This document shows, one piece after another, positions 9,574 to 18,983 of a DNA stretch of 20,672 bases (positions within the stretch are counted from its first letter, which is position 1; each line of letters opens with the position of its first letter). The notes beneath the pieces are model-generated. The model had not been told where the DNA came from, did no database searches, and saw only the letters and a list, made by a program, of their open reading frames with translations. Source of the stretch: Ophiothrix spiculata (lineage: Eukaryota > Echinodermata > Ophiuroidea > Amphilepidida > Ophiotrichidae); assembly GCA_000969725.1 (NCBI GenBank), contig JXSR01S017427.1. One strand, written 5' to 3'. Both the position numbers and the translations under genes were made by a program.

Positions 9574-9755
9574 GCTTACACTGCCAATTTCACTAATATT
9601 TTGCAATGGTCAATAACCCCGTTTTGATCGCTAACTCCAAAAATGATCGCTAAATTGAGGATATTTTTAACAATTTAACGATAATTTTTGAGTTTAACAA
9701 TTATAACAAAGTTAACAATCATCGCTTAATGTTAGTGAAATCGGCCACTGGTAAG
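9574..9755. mobile_element. Small MITE with GATTTCACTAA inverted ends
   Basis: The left end CTTACACTGCCAATTTCACTAA and the right end, reversed, CTTACCAGTGGCCGATTTCACTAA match with one gap. The interior repeats GATCGCTAA and GTTAAC-like words in both orientations. No clear target duplication was found, so the exact boundaries are uncertain. Confidence 0.55.
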
Positions 9756-10283
9756 TTTTAAAGCTATATTGTATTAAATTTAAAATGTCAAACTACTGTC
9801 TGTGTCCCCTCCCCCTTCCCCCAGATGGGAAATGACCTCTGCAGAGGTTACCACGGTTACACTGTAAATTATCCACAGTGGATGGTTTTCTGTTGAAAGC
9901 TTAATCAAGATTAAATTGTGCAGTTAACTCATTTCAAATTTCCGATTTGAGTGTCAATTGGACAATTCAAGCATAAAACACGAACCACCTTGATAGTTAG
10001 CATGCCCACAATGATAACAATTTTCAAATTTCATAAATAATTTGAACATTGTAAAATTGTAAACCATCTGATTTATACACATTAAACTTTTCAAAAAAAA
10101 AATGAAAATCCATAAAGTAATCTGATGCAATGTTTGTAATTTAAAACCCTTCATTTAAAAGAATTTGTATAATTCCTCATTTCACATTGTAACATGAGAT
10201 GGCAGACATTTAGTATCTACCGCCTCATCAAATTTAAATAAAATTTTGACAAAATCTGTAAATGAGCAAACAAAACTTTAATT
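9756..10283. other. Intronic stretch next to the RGS12 exon
   Basis: It contains the short palindrome CCTCTGCAGAGG (9836..9847) and a CCCTCCCCCTTCCCCC tract just before it. No coding frame or repeat boundary is seen. Confidence 0.4.
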
Positions 10284-10296
10284 AAATCTTACCCGT
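10284..10296 (-). other. Splice donor ending the RGS12 exon
   Basis: On the minus strand the exon ends ...ACGG and the intron begins GTAAGAT, a good match to the animal donor consensus. The cut falls between codons (phase 0). Without splicing the frame stops after four more codons, which supports a real donor here. Confidence 0.85.
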
Positions 10297-12377
10297 CTCC
10301 ATCTGACATGCCCAGTATCCACATCATCATCATCATTGGTTCCGTGCATCATATTTCCTCCAGGTCCAACATACATAGAATGGCGTCCACTCGGTGGTAA
10401 TCCTTTAATTCCAATATCCATCCTTGGCGGAGCATGCGGCTTACTCTTTTTCGATTTAACGACAGGTCCTCCATACGACACGTTATACATCATGTTGTCT
10501 GGTCGTTTACTTGAACCAAACCTATCAAGTGTTGCTGCCCTGTGAGGGGTTTCAGAATGCTGTTGCATGATAGTCACACTTTGGGGACGTTGTCTTGTAA
10601 GAGTACTAGAAGACTGCTTTACAGGTGGACTTTGGAAGCCCAAAGGATCGGGACGAGCTCTTGGCGTGAGTCGACCAGACGGACCCCCAGTACTCTGGGG
10701 AGATCTGTCCGTGGAGGACGGAGATGTTCCATTTGAAGACACTGAAAATGGATCAGAAGACATACTAAAATTACCCGTATTTGATAGTCTTGGATTTGTG
10801 GGACTAGATCCCGGAAGATTCCCTCGTGCTCTTTGGTTTCTGATGTGGGCAGCAACATTGACAATCACATGATCCGGACCACTATTTCCATTGGAATCAT
10901 GAGTTCCGTTTCCAAACCCACTGTCACTGTTGCTGCTATTACTGTTACTGCGATTAGGCATACCAAGGCCAACGTAAGGAGACTGGCCGTAGACGTCCGC
11001 ATACTGCATCATGTTCGCCTGCCTGTCCCGATATAACTGCGCTACGTTATGAAGGATGGGTTTGGAAGATGGAGGAAATTCTTCACAATAACCGGAGTCC
11101 GGGTCTAACGCACAGTGCACACCAAATTGCATAGCATATTGTGCATGGTTACTATGATGGCATAGTTCTGGGTCAACAAAGAAAACATGACAAGAGCTTC
11201 CAATAGGTTCATCATCGCTATCAATACAATCAATAACATCTTCCGCATTTTGTGTCGTTACAATACCAAACACTCGCTTATCATCCGGACAAACACCACT
11301 AAATGCAACCCTATCGGCAGGGTATAAAACTGTTACTTTGCGATTTGAATTGACTAAAGTTACACCTATTGAGGTAATTTCCATCAACATGAGAGAGTGA
11401 ACCCTTTGCTCCATTCGTAACCTTCTCACACAACCCCGTATAGCTTGTAAACTTGCAGTAGGCAGATTCGCCGAAGCAGGAATATCAATAGACCCTAAAT
11501 ATCCAACAACGCAGCGCATCATTGCTGGCTGATTCGGCAGATGTCTTTGTGGCGACTGCGATCTTGTTGGTCGTGGTTGGAGAGAGGGGTACATAATGTT
11601 TGACACTTCAAATGGAGAAAGCGCTCGATCTTCGTCAACATCATCCATTCGATCATAACGTTCATAAAAACTATTGTGCGGAAGAGCAGAATGAGATCGC
11701 TCCCCATGACGTGATTTGCGTACTTTATGCATCTTGGGTAAATTTGCGTATTGCAAAGCTTCTTCAGCGTATATCTGAGGAGATTGACGATAAATAAGAT
11801 CAGGTTGGCCTGTTTGATTGAAAGGACTCAAGTGTCCTGGCGCAAACTTTGAATTATCCAAGGCTGCTGTTGCATGATGAGGAGTGGCTGGATACATGGG
11901 ATGATCCATGTAATGATTAAACATTGCCCCTCGTTGGAATTCAGCAACAACCATTTCTGCTCGGCTCACAGGATTTGGTGTTGTGCTTTTGGATCTATAT
12001 TGTTGATGTCGCGCTCTATATTTCCTTTGCTGATGTTGCGCCTGCACGTAATCATCGTCAGATGAATCGGACATAATTGGAACAGCATCGGCAACTGTCA
12101 GCCGCAAGACACCTGTTGTCGCCCCAATAAGTTTGATGATCTGTTCGTGGCTCATACGCGAAACATTTTCTCCATTAACAGCCATAACACACACATCTGG
12201 AGTAAGTCCAGCCATTTCGGCAGGACTTCCAGGCATAATTGTACCTAATGCACATGGGTACTGTCCAGTCATGGTAAAGCCGTAGCCATTTCGGCCACGA
12301 CCAACCTCCACCGTCTTCAAATTCACATAATTCATTGGAGTGGAATTCCGACTCCTACTTCGTCTTCCAGGATACAT
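10293..12377 (-). CDS. RGS12: RGS12/Loco-type regulator of G-protein signalling: large first coding exon with PDZ and PTB domains (partial gene)
   Basis: Seen: 695 codons on one exon. The PDZ domain is at about residues 20-98, with carboxylate-binding loop GYGF at 31-34 and an alpha-B His at 77. An acidic SDSSDDDY stretch follows. A PTB/PID domain spans about 286-451, with VVGYLGSIDIP, SLQAIRGCVRRLR, FSGVCPDDKRVFG and SCHVFFVDPEL. Then come NSSNSDSGFGN and a Ser/Pro/Arg-rich tail. Known: this order and these strings match animal RGS12 (fly Loco), a cytoplasmic and nuclear GTPase activator for Gi/o alpha subunits whose RGS, Ras-binding and GoLoco parts lie further on. These are absent here, so the gene is partial. 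Start: the frame is open nine codons further upstream but only from a TTG, with an in-frame TAA before that, so ATG at 12377 is chosen. Three-prime end: CGG ends codon 695 and GTAAGAT follows. Reading on would add only four residues. No breaks seen. Orthology is confident; the symbol is by homology. Confidence 0.93.
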
Positions 12378-13060
12378 GATCAATATCCTTGGTAGTATAT
12401 CCAAGAGTTGAAAATAAGATTGAAGGTTTTACCTTTTAGTCCATAAAATCATGTTGCATTATTTTGTAATACTACTGGTAACTCCATACAGTCAACATTG
12501 CCAGTTGTCATAAGTCATGATGGCTGTAAGCTTAATAAGATTTCTGGTCATTGTTTGTTATTGAAAATAGTGTCGTCAAAATATTCATAACCATCATGAT
12601 CATACCATGTTCACATGTCAGGAACGATGCTCATTTGAAAACACTTTTGTCAATCCTCTTGAAAATAACTGTAAATTTAAATTACTCTGTTTATCACACA
12701 TGATATATTTCCGTAATGGTGACCAATAATCAATCGATGATTTAGCACACACTGGCTGTATACAACAAGCACTATATTACGACAAGCGACGATACACGAT
12801 CGTAAAACCATTCACGGGAAATTCAATTGGTATCGTTCACAGAAGACAACACCAATTTCACCAAATCAGCGAATATATTCCACGTTTTTACCCCCTTCAC
12901 CCGTCGTTAAGCAAACCGCGTCTATATCCAGGAAAGTCTCCAAGGTTTTGATTGCCCCTTGATTTGGTTCCGGTTTTGGAATTAGAAAAGCAAGCCCTCC
13001 AGTTATAAATTGCACTCACTGAATTGTTATGGACTTGTTCATAGCATCGGACAACGGTCA
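12378..13060 (-). other. 5' flank and untranslated region of the RGS12 gene
   Basis: No open frame with coding character and no repeat with clear ends. It is less simple in sequence than the surroundings and contains scattered CpG dinucleotides between about 12775 and 12960. No TATA box can be placed with confidence. The 5' untranslated part and the promoter, or an intron leading to them, should lie here. Confidence 0.4.
12388..12389 (-). other. Possible splice acceptor just before the RGS12 start codon
   Basis: On the minus strand a pyrimidine-rich stretch is followed by ACTACCAAG, then ten bases and the ATG. This could be where a 5' untranslated exon joins. Vertebrate RGS12, from memory, also has an untranslated exon before its large coding exon. 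No donor partner was identified in the window, so this is tentative. Confidence 0.3.
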
Positions 13061-13070
13061 GTCACGTGAC
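13061..13070. promoter_or_regulatory. Perfect palindromic E-box GTCACGTGAC (CLEAR/USF type)
   Basis: GTCACGTGAC is its own reverse complement, and the palindrome extends one base each side (13060..13071). This ten-mer is the CLEAR consensus bound by MiT/TFE factors and is also a strong USF site. It lies about 690 bp upstream of the RGS12 ATG. Whether it is used is unknown. A chance palindrome is possible. Confidence 0.4.
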
Positions 13071-13071
13071 T

Positions 13072-13512
13072 AAATTACACCCAAACAAAAGAATGAATCG
13101 CCCAAAAGAAACAATAGTCCAATATTTTCTACGAGAGATAAAAAGGGTTTACATTAGAAAACACCTAAAATTGGGTGTTGAAATAAGTGGGTCTAATCCA
13201 CCTGCTGAGAGGTTTGGTATTGATGTTATTTTCAGGAGGAGATGGGACGTCATCATTAAAATAATCAATCAAAGAAATATATTACTTACAATCAGACACA
13301 CATATGGCTTGAAATCATTTTTATTTTATTTTGAAGTTGGGGTCTCTCATATATTTATTTTTTCCCGGAGGTCTAAGTTTTAAAATTGTACCAGCTGCCG
13401 TGTCTCAAAAATCAATTACACTATCAATTTTAACAGTAAAAGCACCCAACCATGACTCAAGTGTACTCAATTTGGAACTAGTGTTTTAGCAAATTTCCAA
13501 AAGTACTCCAGA
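13072..13512. other. Unannotated stretch upstream of the E-box
   Basis: A plus-strand frame open through 13383 starts only from GTG and shows no family resemblance or codon pattern, so it is not called. Apart from T-rich runs nothing distinct is seen. Confidence 0.4.
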
Positions 13513-14266
13513 CCCACAAAATCCCATAAAAACTCCAAATTTGCGGATAGGCTGGGTCTCAGCTGGGTAGACCTAAACAAATTTTTGTACTCAAACTATC
13601 AAACTAATTGCATAAACCTGGGACCATAAAAATATACATTTTTAGAAGTGGATTTTTATCCTGAACATATTGGTGATATCGGTTTATGACCCAAAATGTC
13701 TATTTTTGCAAAAAATGCCAACAAACGTATTTTTTGCCTTTTTGAAAAATGCCTAAAATAAGCCAAAAATTGCTATTTTGGTGGCAGCGGTGGGATTTTT
13801 TACATTTTGACTTATTAAGTTAAAAAATGAAAATTTGAGACAACCCTTCCTTTTTTTTTGGGGGGGGGGGGGTTAAATTTTACCAAATTCAAATATTTTC
13901 ATGAAAAATCATTCTCGTCATAGCCTGCTAGATGTTTGTTAGAGTCCAAAAAGCGAAAAGGTTCAACATTTCACAAATGCAATTTTTAGTTAAGCTTTCT
14001 AGAAATTTTTGGGGCAAAAATACGGTTTTTAGAATTTACTTTTGGTTAAAAACTGATATCATCATTACGTTCAGGGTAAAAATCTGCTTCTGAAAATGTT
14101 CACTCTTGGCATGCAATTAGTTTGAGTTTATGCCCCTAGCATTTTCGTTTATTTGATCAAAAATTATATAAAACTTGTTTTCATAAACTGGTATTTGTTG
14201 AAAAATTAAGGAAAAAAGGCTTTGGATCGACAAATTTGGTGCTTTTATGGAATTTTGGTGACCATT
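13513..14266. repeat. Decayed large inverted repeat
   Basis: The left arm (about 13513..13700) and right arm (about 14030..14266) are inverted copies. TCAAACTAATTGCAT is identical, and AGAAGTGGATTTTTATCCTG pairs with AGAAGCAGATTTTTACCCTG. The outer part shares ATCCCATAAAAACTCCAAAT with ATTCCATAAAAGCACCAAAT. The centre holds a run of 14 or more G at about 13860. No target duplication was found; it looks like an old foldback or transposon pair. A third, weaker copy of the GGATTTT module lies at about 17190..17240. Confidence 0.6.
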
Positions 14267-14412
14267 TTGAAAGCAAAAAAGCCCTCTACTGTATCATCTT
14301 ACTCATCATAGTAATTTGCTTAAGTATTTTCTTGACTGATGTCTTTTGCTATATGTAGTGTAAGAGCAGGAGTCTGGTGTATCTCGATGTATTTTTCTCC
14401 CCCACCAGACTA
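14267..14412. other. Spacer between the inverted repeat and the next transposon
   Basis: Plain AT-rich sequence; no feature seen. Confidence 0.4.
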
Positions 14413-14414
14413 TA

Positions 14415-15366
14415 TATCGGCCATTCTCACGAAAATGACGCCAGTCGTTCTTTGGTCTGAAAATTTCTGTGTTTTGCTTAAGATAAGTGAACATGCTCAT
14501 AGTCGTGTAGTTACTGTAGTACTAGGTGAGCTCTACGCGGACATACTAGTATATAGTTTTCTACACTTTGTTTACCGTTATCTTGGTCATTTTGCTCCCA
14601 GAAGACACCAAATTAGGCAAAAATGCCATGTCTTTGCAAGAGGCATCTATTTTATAGTGATAGATACATCATAAAAACACATTTTCTTGTTCATACCCGT
14701 GTGGTTTATTTCTCCAAATGCATCAATAATATCAGATAATTACCCATTTTGAAAGTTGTGTTTCCCAGTAAGCCACAAGAAACCAGTATAGGGTTTCCGC
14801 GAAATCAGTGTATATTACGTTATCCATATACTATCTCGATTCCAAAGATCACAGTGAACTGCAATCATAAAACTTTTTGCATAACTTGAAGGCTAACATA
14901 TGTGTACATTTGTAAATCATAACATTGAAAATCTATAGTCATTAGTTTGGCTTTTTTAAAAACAATTATATTCCAAAAGTTGCGTCCGTTTTAAGCATGT
15001 ATATTACGTTATCACCAAATCTAAGTTATGCAAGAGAGTCTAGACTACTTTGATGCATATCAAGCCATAGGCCCTCATCCCCTGACCATGGTTAGCCAAA
15101 ATAACCAGCACTAATGATGTGACTATCTTAATTTGAGGGATAGAAAAACATCAAAATGTAGTACGTTATGCGTATATTACGTTATCCAATGCAAGAATCA
15201 GAATTATGAAGATCCTTGAATTTATTTCTTAAGTCAATTTTAGGGTTCTCCGAGTTGCCCCTCGAAGTAATTGAGCAACTTTATTATAATTGTTGCCTCA
15301 AATAGGGCAGGACAGGCACTTGTTTGATAGCTCTTCCTCTTTCCATTTTCGTGAGAATGGCCGATA
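14415..15366. mobile_element. Non-autonomous transposon with 25-bp perfect inverted ends
   Basis: TATCGGCCATTCTCACGAAA at the left end has its exact inverse at the right end, and the match extends to 25 bp with the TATA flank included (14413..14437 and 15344..15368). If TCGGCC is the true end, TATA is a 4-bp duplication. If TATCGG is the end, TA is the duplication. The 15-mer GTATATTACGTTATC occurs three times inside in the same orientation. A 111-codon plus-strand frame (14339..14674) spans the left boundary and is not credible. The superfamily is unknown. Confidence 0.78.
14810..15186 (+). repeat. Three copies of the 15-mer GTATATTACGTTATC
   Basis: Exact copies lie at 14810..14824, 14999..15013 and 15172..15186, spaced 189 and 173 bp apart. 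The intervening sequences do not look alike, so this is not an ordinary tandem array. A partial copy (TACGTTATCC) occurs outside the element at 17436..17445. Confidence 0.8.
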
Positions 15367-15373
15367 TACCATT

Positions 15374-15668
15374 AAATGAAGCGCCCCCTGTCAACCATGA
15401 CTTTTGATTTTTTGGGACTTATAGGATTTGTTTTTGGTAGATATGAATACCCTCCAAACGATTTGGCTCAAAGATGCTTACTTTTTCTGTTATGGCCATT
15501 TGTTGAAATAATCTAATTCCACATGTATTGGTGTAGGAAAGCATGTGTTTTTAATCCATTTAATGTTAGCAAAACATTTTTTTTTAATATTTGAAAATGC
15601 TTTTAGATAGTTACGTTTCTCCATTTTATGCTGTTTTTACCATAAACCATTTTTGATCAAAATCTTAT
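15374..15668 (+). repeat. Dispersed repeat, copy 1 (split by a transposon)
   Basis: It starts AAATGAAGCGCCCCCTGTC and ends ...CCATTTTTGATCAAAATCTTAT, where the ACACTC-ended element has inserted. The same sequence, diverged, occurs at 18984..19259. Right of the transposon, 17109 onward continues ATTGCTTTA..., resembling the continuation ATTGCATTA in copy 2. Confidence 0.75.
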
Positions 15669-15814
15669 ACACTCAAAAAAATTAAACATACACTAAGTTC
15701 ATGCTACTTAGAAAATATTAATTTGAGTTACGTAAAAAATCTAATTTGCAGATATTACTCATAAGACAATGCATTCTTATCACTCTAAATAACAAAAAGT
15801 TATTTAAACTTGAC

Positions 15815-16244
15815 ATATTGGAGTTGCACTGACAACATGGGTCCAATAATTATGAGTACGGTGTATGAGTACGAAAATGAAATAAATAAATAAATACTGG
15901 GGATTTGTAGTGCGCTATGCCTCCCATATTTGTAATTCCACTCGGCCTCTGCATGCTTTACAGGTGTTCGCTGACCACACTGTGGCCCAAGGAAGCTCCA
16001 TTCCACACCAAGCATCATTTCAGGTTCTGCGACAACCTCTAGGGCGCTGAACCTTGATCAGCCCACATACTACCATCGCTGCATGCCCGGATCAGCTCCC
16101 CGAGTTTCGTATGGGTTTCCACGAGACAACTAGCAGTTAGTTCCTTGTCCAAGGGAATTTCAAGCACACTCAACTTTTTTGGCACCAGCGGGATTCGAAC
16201 TCGGGATCTTCCGCACCGCAAGCGAGCGCCTTACCGATTGAGCT
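15815..16244 (-). mobile_element. tRNA-derived SINE nested in the ACACTC element
   Basis: On the minus strand a tRNA-like head carries an A box (TTAGCTCAATCGG, 16234..16246) and a B box (GAGTTCGAATCCC, 16190..16202), the internal promoter of RNA polymerase III. A body of about 300 bp follows, then GCATAGCGCACTACAAATCC and a TTTATTTATTTATTT stretch (about 15879..15895), like a LINE-type 3' tail. AACTTGAC flanks both ends (15807..15814 and 16245..16252) as an 8-bp target duplication that partly overlaps the head. Minus-strand frames of 60 and 72 codons across it are by-products. Family not identified. Confidence 0.82.
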
Positions 16245-16664
16245 AACTTGACTAAATTGAGTAAGCATTACTTGAATTTATAACAATGACATAATGTATT
16301 TCAATTCAATCCGAACTAAACACAAAAGTAGAACCAACAAGTACAAATATTAGGTTGACAACACCTTCATGAAGATTAATACTTTTGCGTATACACCAAA
16401 CTCAAATCAGTTAAGTAAAAAGAAGTACAGAAAATTGTAATATGTAGCCTACAAATAAGTCTTGAGTTATAGTAAAAAGGACACTAAAAGAAGCCAAATT
16501 CATATTTTTTACGTTTATCTGGTCAAATATGATTTAATATACACAAGAATATACACAAGAAGGTCCAATACATTCATTTGGTAGTTTTTATACAATGTTA
16601 TGATGAGTTAGTATGGAACATTTACATTACACATATAAATTTATGTTCTGCTCTTTTGTGAATG

Positions 16665-16745
16665 TGAATGGCTCTGAGGCGCATACAGTAAAGCATCAGA
16701 CTCATGATCCAGAGGACCCAGGTTCGATTCTCAGGTAGGTACAAA
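16665..16745 (+). ncRNA. Met-tRNA-like pseudogene or SINE head
   Basis: GGCTCTGAGGCGCATACAG...GCATCAGACTCATGATCCAGAG...GGTTCGATTCTC resembles an elongator methionine tRNA. The loop is CTCATGA with CAT at 16703..16705, and there is a good B box at 16721..16732. The D arm and acceptor stem are degenerate and no clean cloverleaf forms, so it is not called functional. It sits within the ACACTC element and has no clear SINE tail. Confidence 0.5.
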
Positions 16746-17110
16746 GGTAAATTTTCTCATGTCTGTAAATGTAATTCAAAATTAGTAAAGAACCAATCGA
16801 GAAATCTCCTCCTCAAGAAAAAGTGAAATTGATTCATTTTTTTTTTTAATTTCAATTAATTTGTTTTAAGTCAAGCACAATTTAAGCATTTTATTTATGT
16901 GGAATCTACTGACGCTATTCAGTTAAGTGAACGTTTTACTAATAGAAGCAAGTAAAAGCAACAAGATAGTGCAATTTATCGGCAATATTATGTGTTTGTA
17001 ACTCAAATAAAAAGAGTTATTTTAAACCGTGTCAATTAAGTACAAAATACGTGAATAAATGCTTGCAGATTTTTTTAAAGTAAATTCAACAAATTATTTT
17101 TTGAGTGTAT

Positions 17111-17787
17111 TGCTTTAAGGGCATGCACAGTTAACCCCTCATTTTCTGAAATATTTTACGCTTTGTAACTCAGCAACCGATAAGTAAATCCATATAAAAG
17201 TATACATTTCTAGATGTGGATTTTCATGTAGAAGATGATGGTTAAGAATTTTGACTAATTTTGGCACTTTGGCAGCCGCCTTGGATTACAAGAAATGCCC
17301 AAGATTGTGAGTATACCACATCACCGGTCGGGATCATATTCTGCAATATCTAAAGCAAAGTAATCAGACGAGAAAAAAATATATCAGGGATTTCCATCTC
17401 CTGGTGAAATTGCAATGTTTCCGTTATACGTTCAGTACGTTATCCATCACGGTCTGTCCGTTATGCGTTTAACTCGTTGTTCATACAATGGTGGTCCGTT
17501 TAGCACACGTTCAATATGTTTCGTACGTTTTAATGTGACCCTATACGGTGATGTATGACAGAGCCTTATGTATTTTAACCCTCACAATAAGATAAGAACT
17601 AATGTCCAGTATTAGACTCTCTATTTTCACTCTTTTTGGCGTGAAAGTTCAGTCATTTCTCTCTTTTTCGAGTGATTGACCAGCTGTTTTTGAGTGGTTT
17701 TCACTCTTTATTCACTCGTTTTTTCACTCTTTTTACATTTGAGAACCTACAGATTTTTAAGGTGTCTGAATGGTCCATAATAGATCT
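17111..17787. other. Intergenic stretch with short repeated words
   Basis: It holds the third copy of the GGATTTT module (about 17190..17240), an ACGTT-rich patch (17421..17530: CGTTATACGTTC, TACGTTATCC, CGTTATGCGTTT) and four or five TTCACTCTTT/CACTCGTTTTT words at 17627..17740. No gene. Confidence 0.4.
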
Positions 17788-17795
17788 GAATCATC

Positions 17796-17974
17796 CATAG
17801 GCATCATTTCATTTTGAAGTGGGGGGGAGGGGGGGGGGGGGGGCCAGAGGGCAAATTTTCAAAACCGGGGGGGACACTTTTAAGTGTCACAATATTAAAA
17901 TATTGTGAGGGGACACACAAAATCATGGGGGGGGGGGGCGTGTTCCCCTGTTCCCCTCTGAAATGACGCCCATG
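17796..17974. mobile_element. hAT-like mini-MITE with long G-runs
   Basis: The ends are CATAGGCATCATTTCA (left) and, reversed, CATGGGCGTCATTTCA (right), flanked by identical 8-bp GAATCATC (17788..17795 and 17975..17982). An 8-bp duplication with CA-starting ends suits hAT. The 179-bp interior has a G-rich run at 17822..17842, others at about 17867 and 17927, and a CACAATATT/AATATTGTG hairpin between them. Confidence 0.82.
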
Positions 17975-17982
17975 GAATCATC

Positions 17983-18469
17983 TGACTGAAATGTGCAAGT
18001 AAAAATCGGCACGAATAACTTTATCGATGTAGAACCGATTTTAAAAATAAAAATTGGGTGTCACACCGGACACTTTTTGCGAGTCTGTTTAAAAATAACA
18101 TTTTTGGAGCTTTTGGAGAAAATTTGTACAGGGATCTATGGGAAATATGGCAAAAGTGACAATATTTAGTGTTGATTCAAAAACGTCCCATGAAATTTTT
18201 ATTTAAGATTTTTTTTATTTTATCTATGAAAAGTTTGCACAAAATTACGTTCTTTCATTTTTTCAAAATAAAAAGTGGGGGTCACCGACCTATTTTTCAC
18301 GAAGAATGAGAAAATGTGACAAGTTTTGCTTCAAAACACTATTCTGCGTACCGTACACTGTGTGTTGCTGCACTTGCGAAATCAAAACAAGCGCGTAGAT
18401 CTATATTAGTATATGCGTGGACCAGACACCTTAAAAAGAGCAATGCTTGAACTCTCTCCTACAATGTAG
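17983..18469. other. Intergenic stretch without features
   Basis: AT-rich sequence with T/A runs. The minus-strand frame entering from 18723 owes its length to the duplicated repeat arm. Nothing else is supported. Confidence 0.4.
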
Positions 18470-18477
18470 GGCAAAGT

Positions 18478-18641
18478 CATAGATTTAAAGCGGAGATACC
18501 AGACATGTCCGCCATTTTTATCCGGCATGGAGACAAAATTGGGGGTATTCGGGTTTGACCATAGATTTAAAGCGGAGATACCAGACATGTCCGCCATTTT
18601 TATCCGGCATGGAGACAAAATTGGGGGTATTCGGGTTTGAC
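18478..18641 (+). repeat. Perfect 82-bp tandem duplication
   Basis: The unit starting CATAGATTTAAAGCGG is repeated without visible change (18478..18559 and 18560..18641). It equals the left inverted-repeat arm of the surrounding transposon. Absence of divergence points to a recent duplication or homogenisation. Confidence 0.9.
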
Positions 18642-18926
18642 CGACAGCTTGCCGATGAGGCATAGCACCAGGGAATATATGATAGCACCGTGTCATAATG
18701 CGCGAATATTGAAACACGCACACACGCTTTGCGTGCAGGTTGGCGTATCATTCGCGTAAATTATTATTTGCGCAGGTTGTCTCTACGCGTAACCAAGTCT
18801 CAGCTCTCGGAGTTGATTTTGCCGGGAACCGAGTGGACCCGAATACCCCCAATTTGAGCTCCATGGCTGACGACGCCATTACACGGCCTGGTATACAAAG
18901 CCTGGTATCTCCCCTTTAAATCTATG
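18478..18926. mobile_element. CATAG-ended transposon with 8-bp duplication and a doubled left arm
   Basis: The left end CATAGATTTAAAGCGGAGAT and the right end, reversed, CATAGATTTAAAGGGGAGAT match, as do inner words (AAATTGGGGGTATTCGGGT). GGCAAAGT flanks both sides (18470..18477 and 18927..18934). The left arm is present twice as identical 82-bp units. An 8-bp duplication fits hAT or P-type transposons; P ends also begin CAT, but no transposase is present to decide. Confidence 0.82.
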
Positions 18927-18983
18927 GGCAAAGTAGTCAAGGGACATTAACCTTAGAGCAATAGGCCTACTAAAAAATGTTAA

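Larger units (their letters stand above)
1..10292 (-). other. Intron of the RGS12 gene (5' part, at least 10.3 kb)
   Basis: Everything downstream of the donor to the window edge lacks any frame resembling the RGS domain, the Ras-binding domains or GoLoco, which must follow in this family. The stretch is therefore best read as one intron that continues outside the window. It is filled with non-autonomous transposons listed separately. An unrelated gene nested inside cannot be excluded, but none is supported. Confidence 0.7.
15669..17108. mobile_element. ACACTC-ended non-autonomous DNA transposon with AT duplication
   Basis: Ends: ACACTCAAAAAAATTAA (left) and, reversed, ACACTCAAAAAATAATTTG (right). 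AT flanks both (15667..15668 and 17109..17110). The diverged empty site at 19255..19261 reads CTTATTG with one AT, which fixes the duplication as AT and the ends as ACACTC. Subterminal TTTGAGTTAC and AAATAAC-type words recur inverted at both sides. A SINE (15815..16244) and a Met-tRNA-like sequence lie inside. A 2-bp AT duplication would suit ISL2EU-like elements, but with no transposase frame this is only a suggestion. Confidence 0.82.

Noticed and set aside
10336-12065. Several plus-strand frames opposite the RGS12 exon.
   Set aside because: They are antisense shadows of a coding exon with clear domain matches on the minus strand.
13066-13383. A 105-codon plus-strand frame upstream of RGS12.
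   Set aside because: It starts from GTG, has no recognisable domain and an AT-driven composition, and no splice or conservation signal.
15800-16221. Two minus-strand frames of 60 and 72 codons.
   Set aside because: They lie entirely within the tRNA-derived SINE, cross its pol III boxes and have no protein resemblance.
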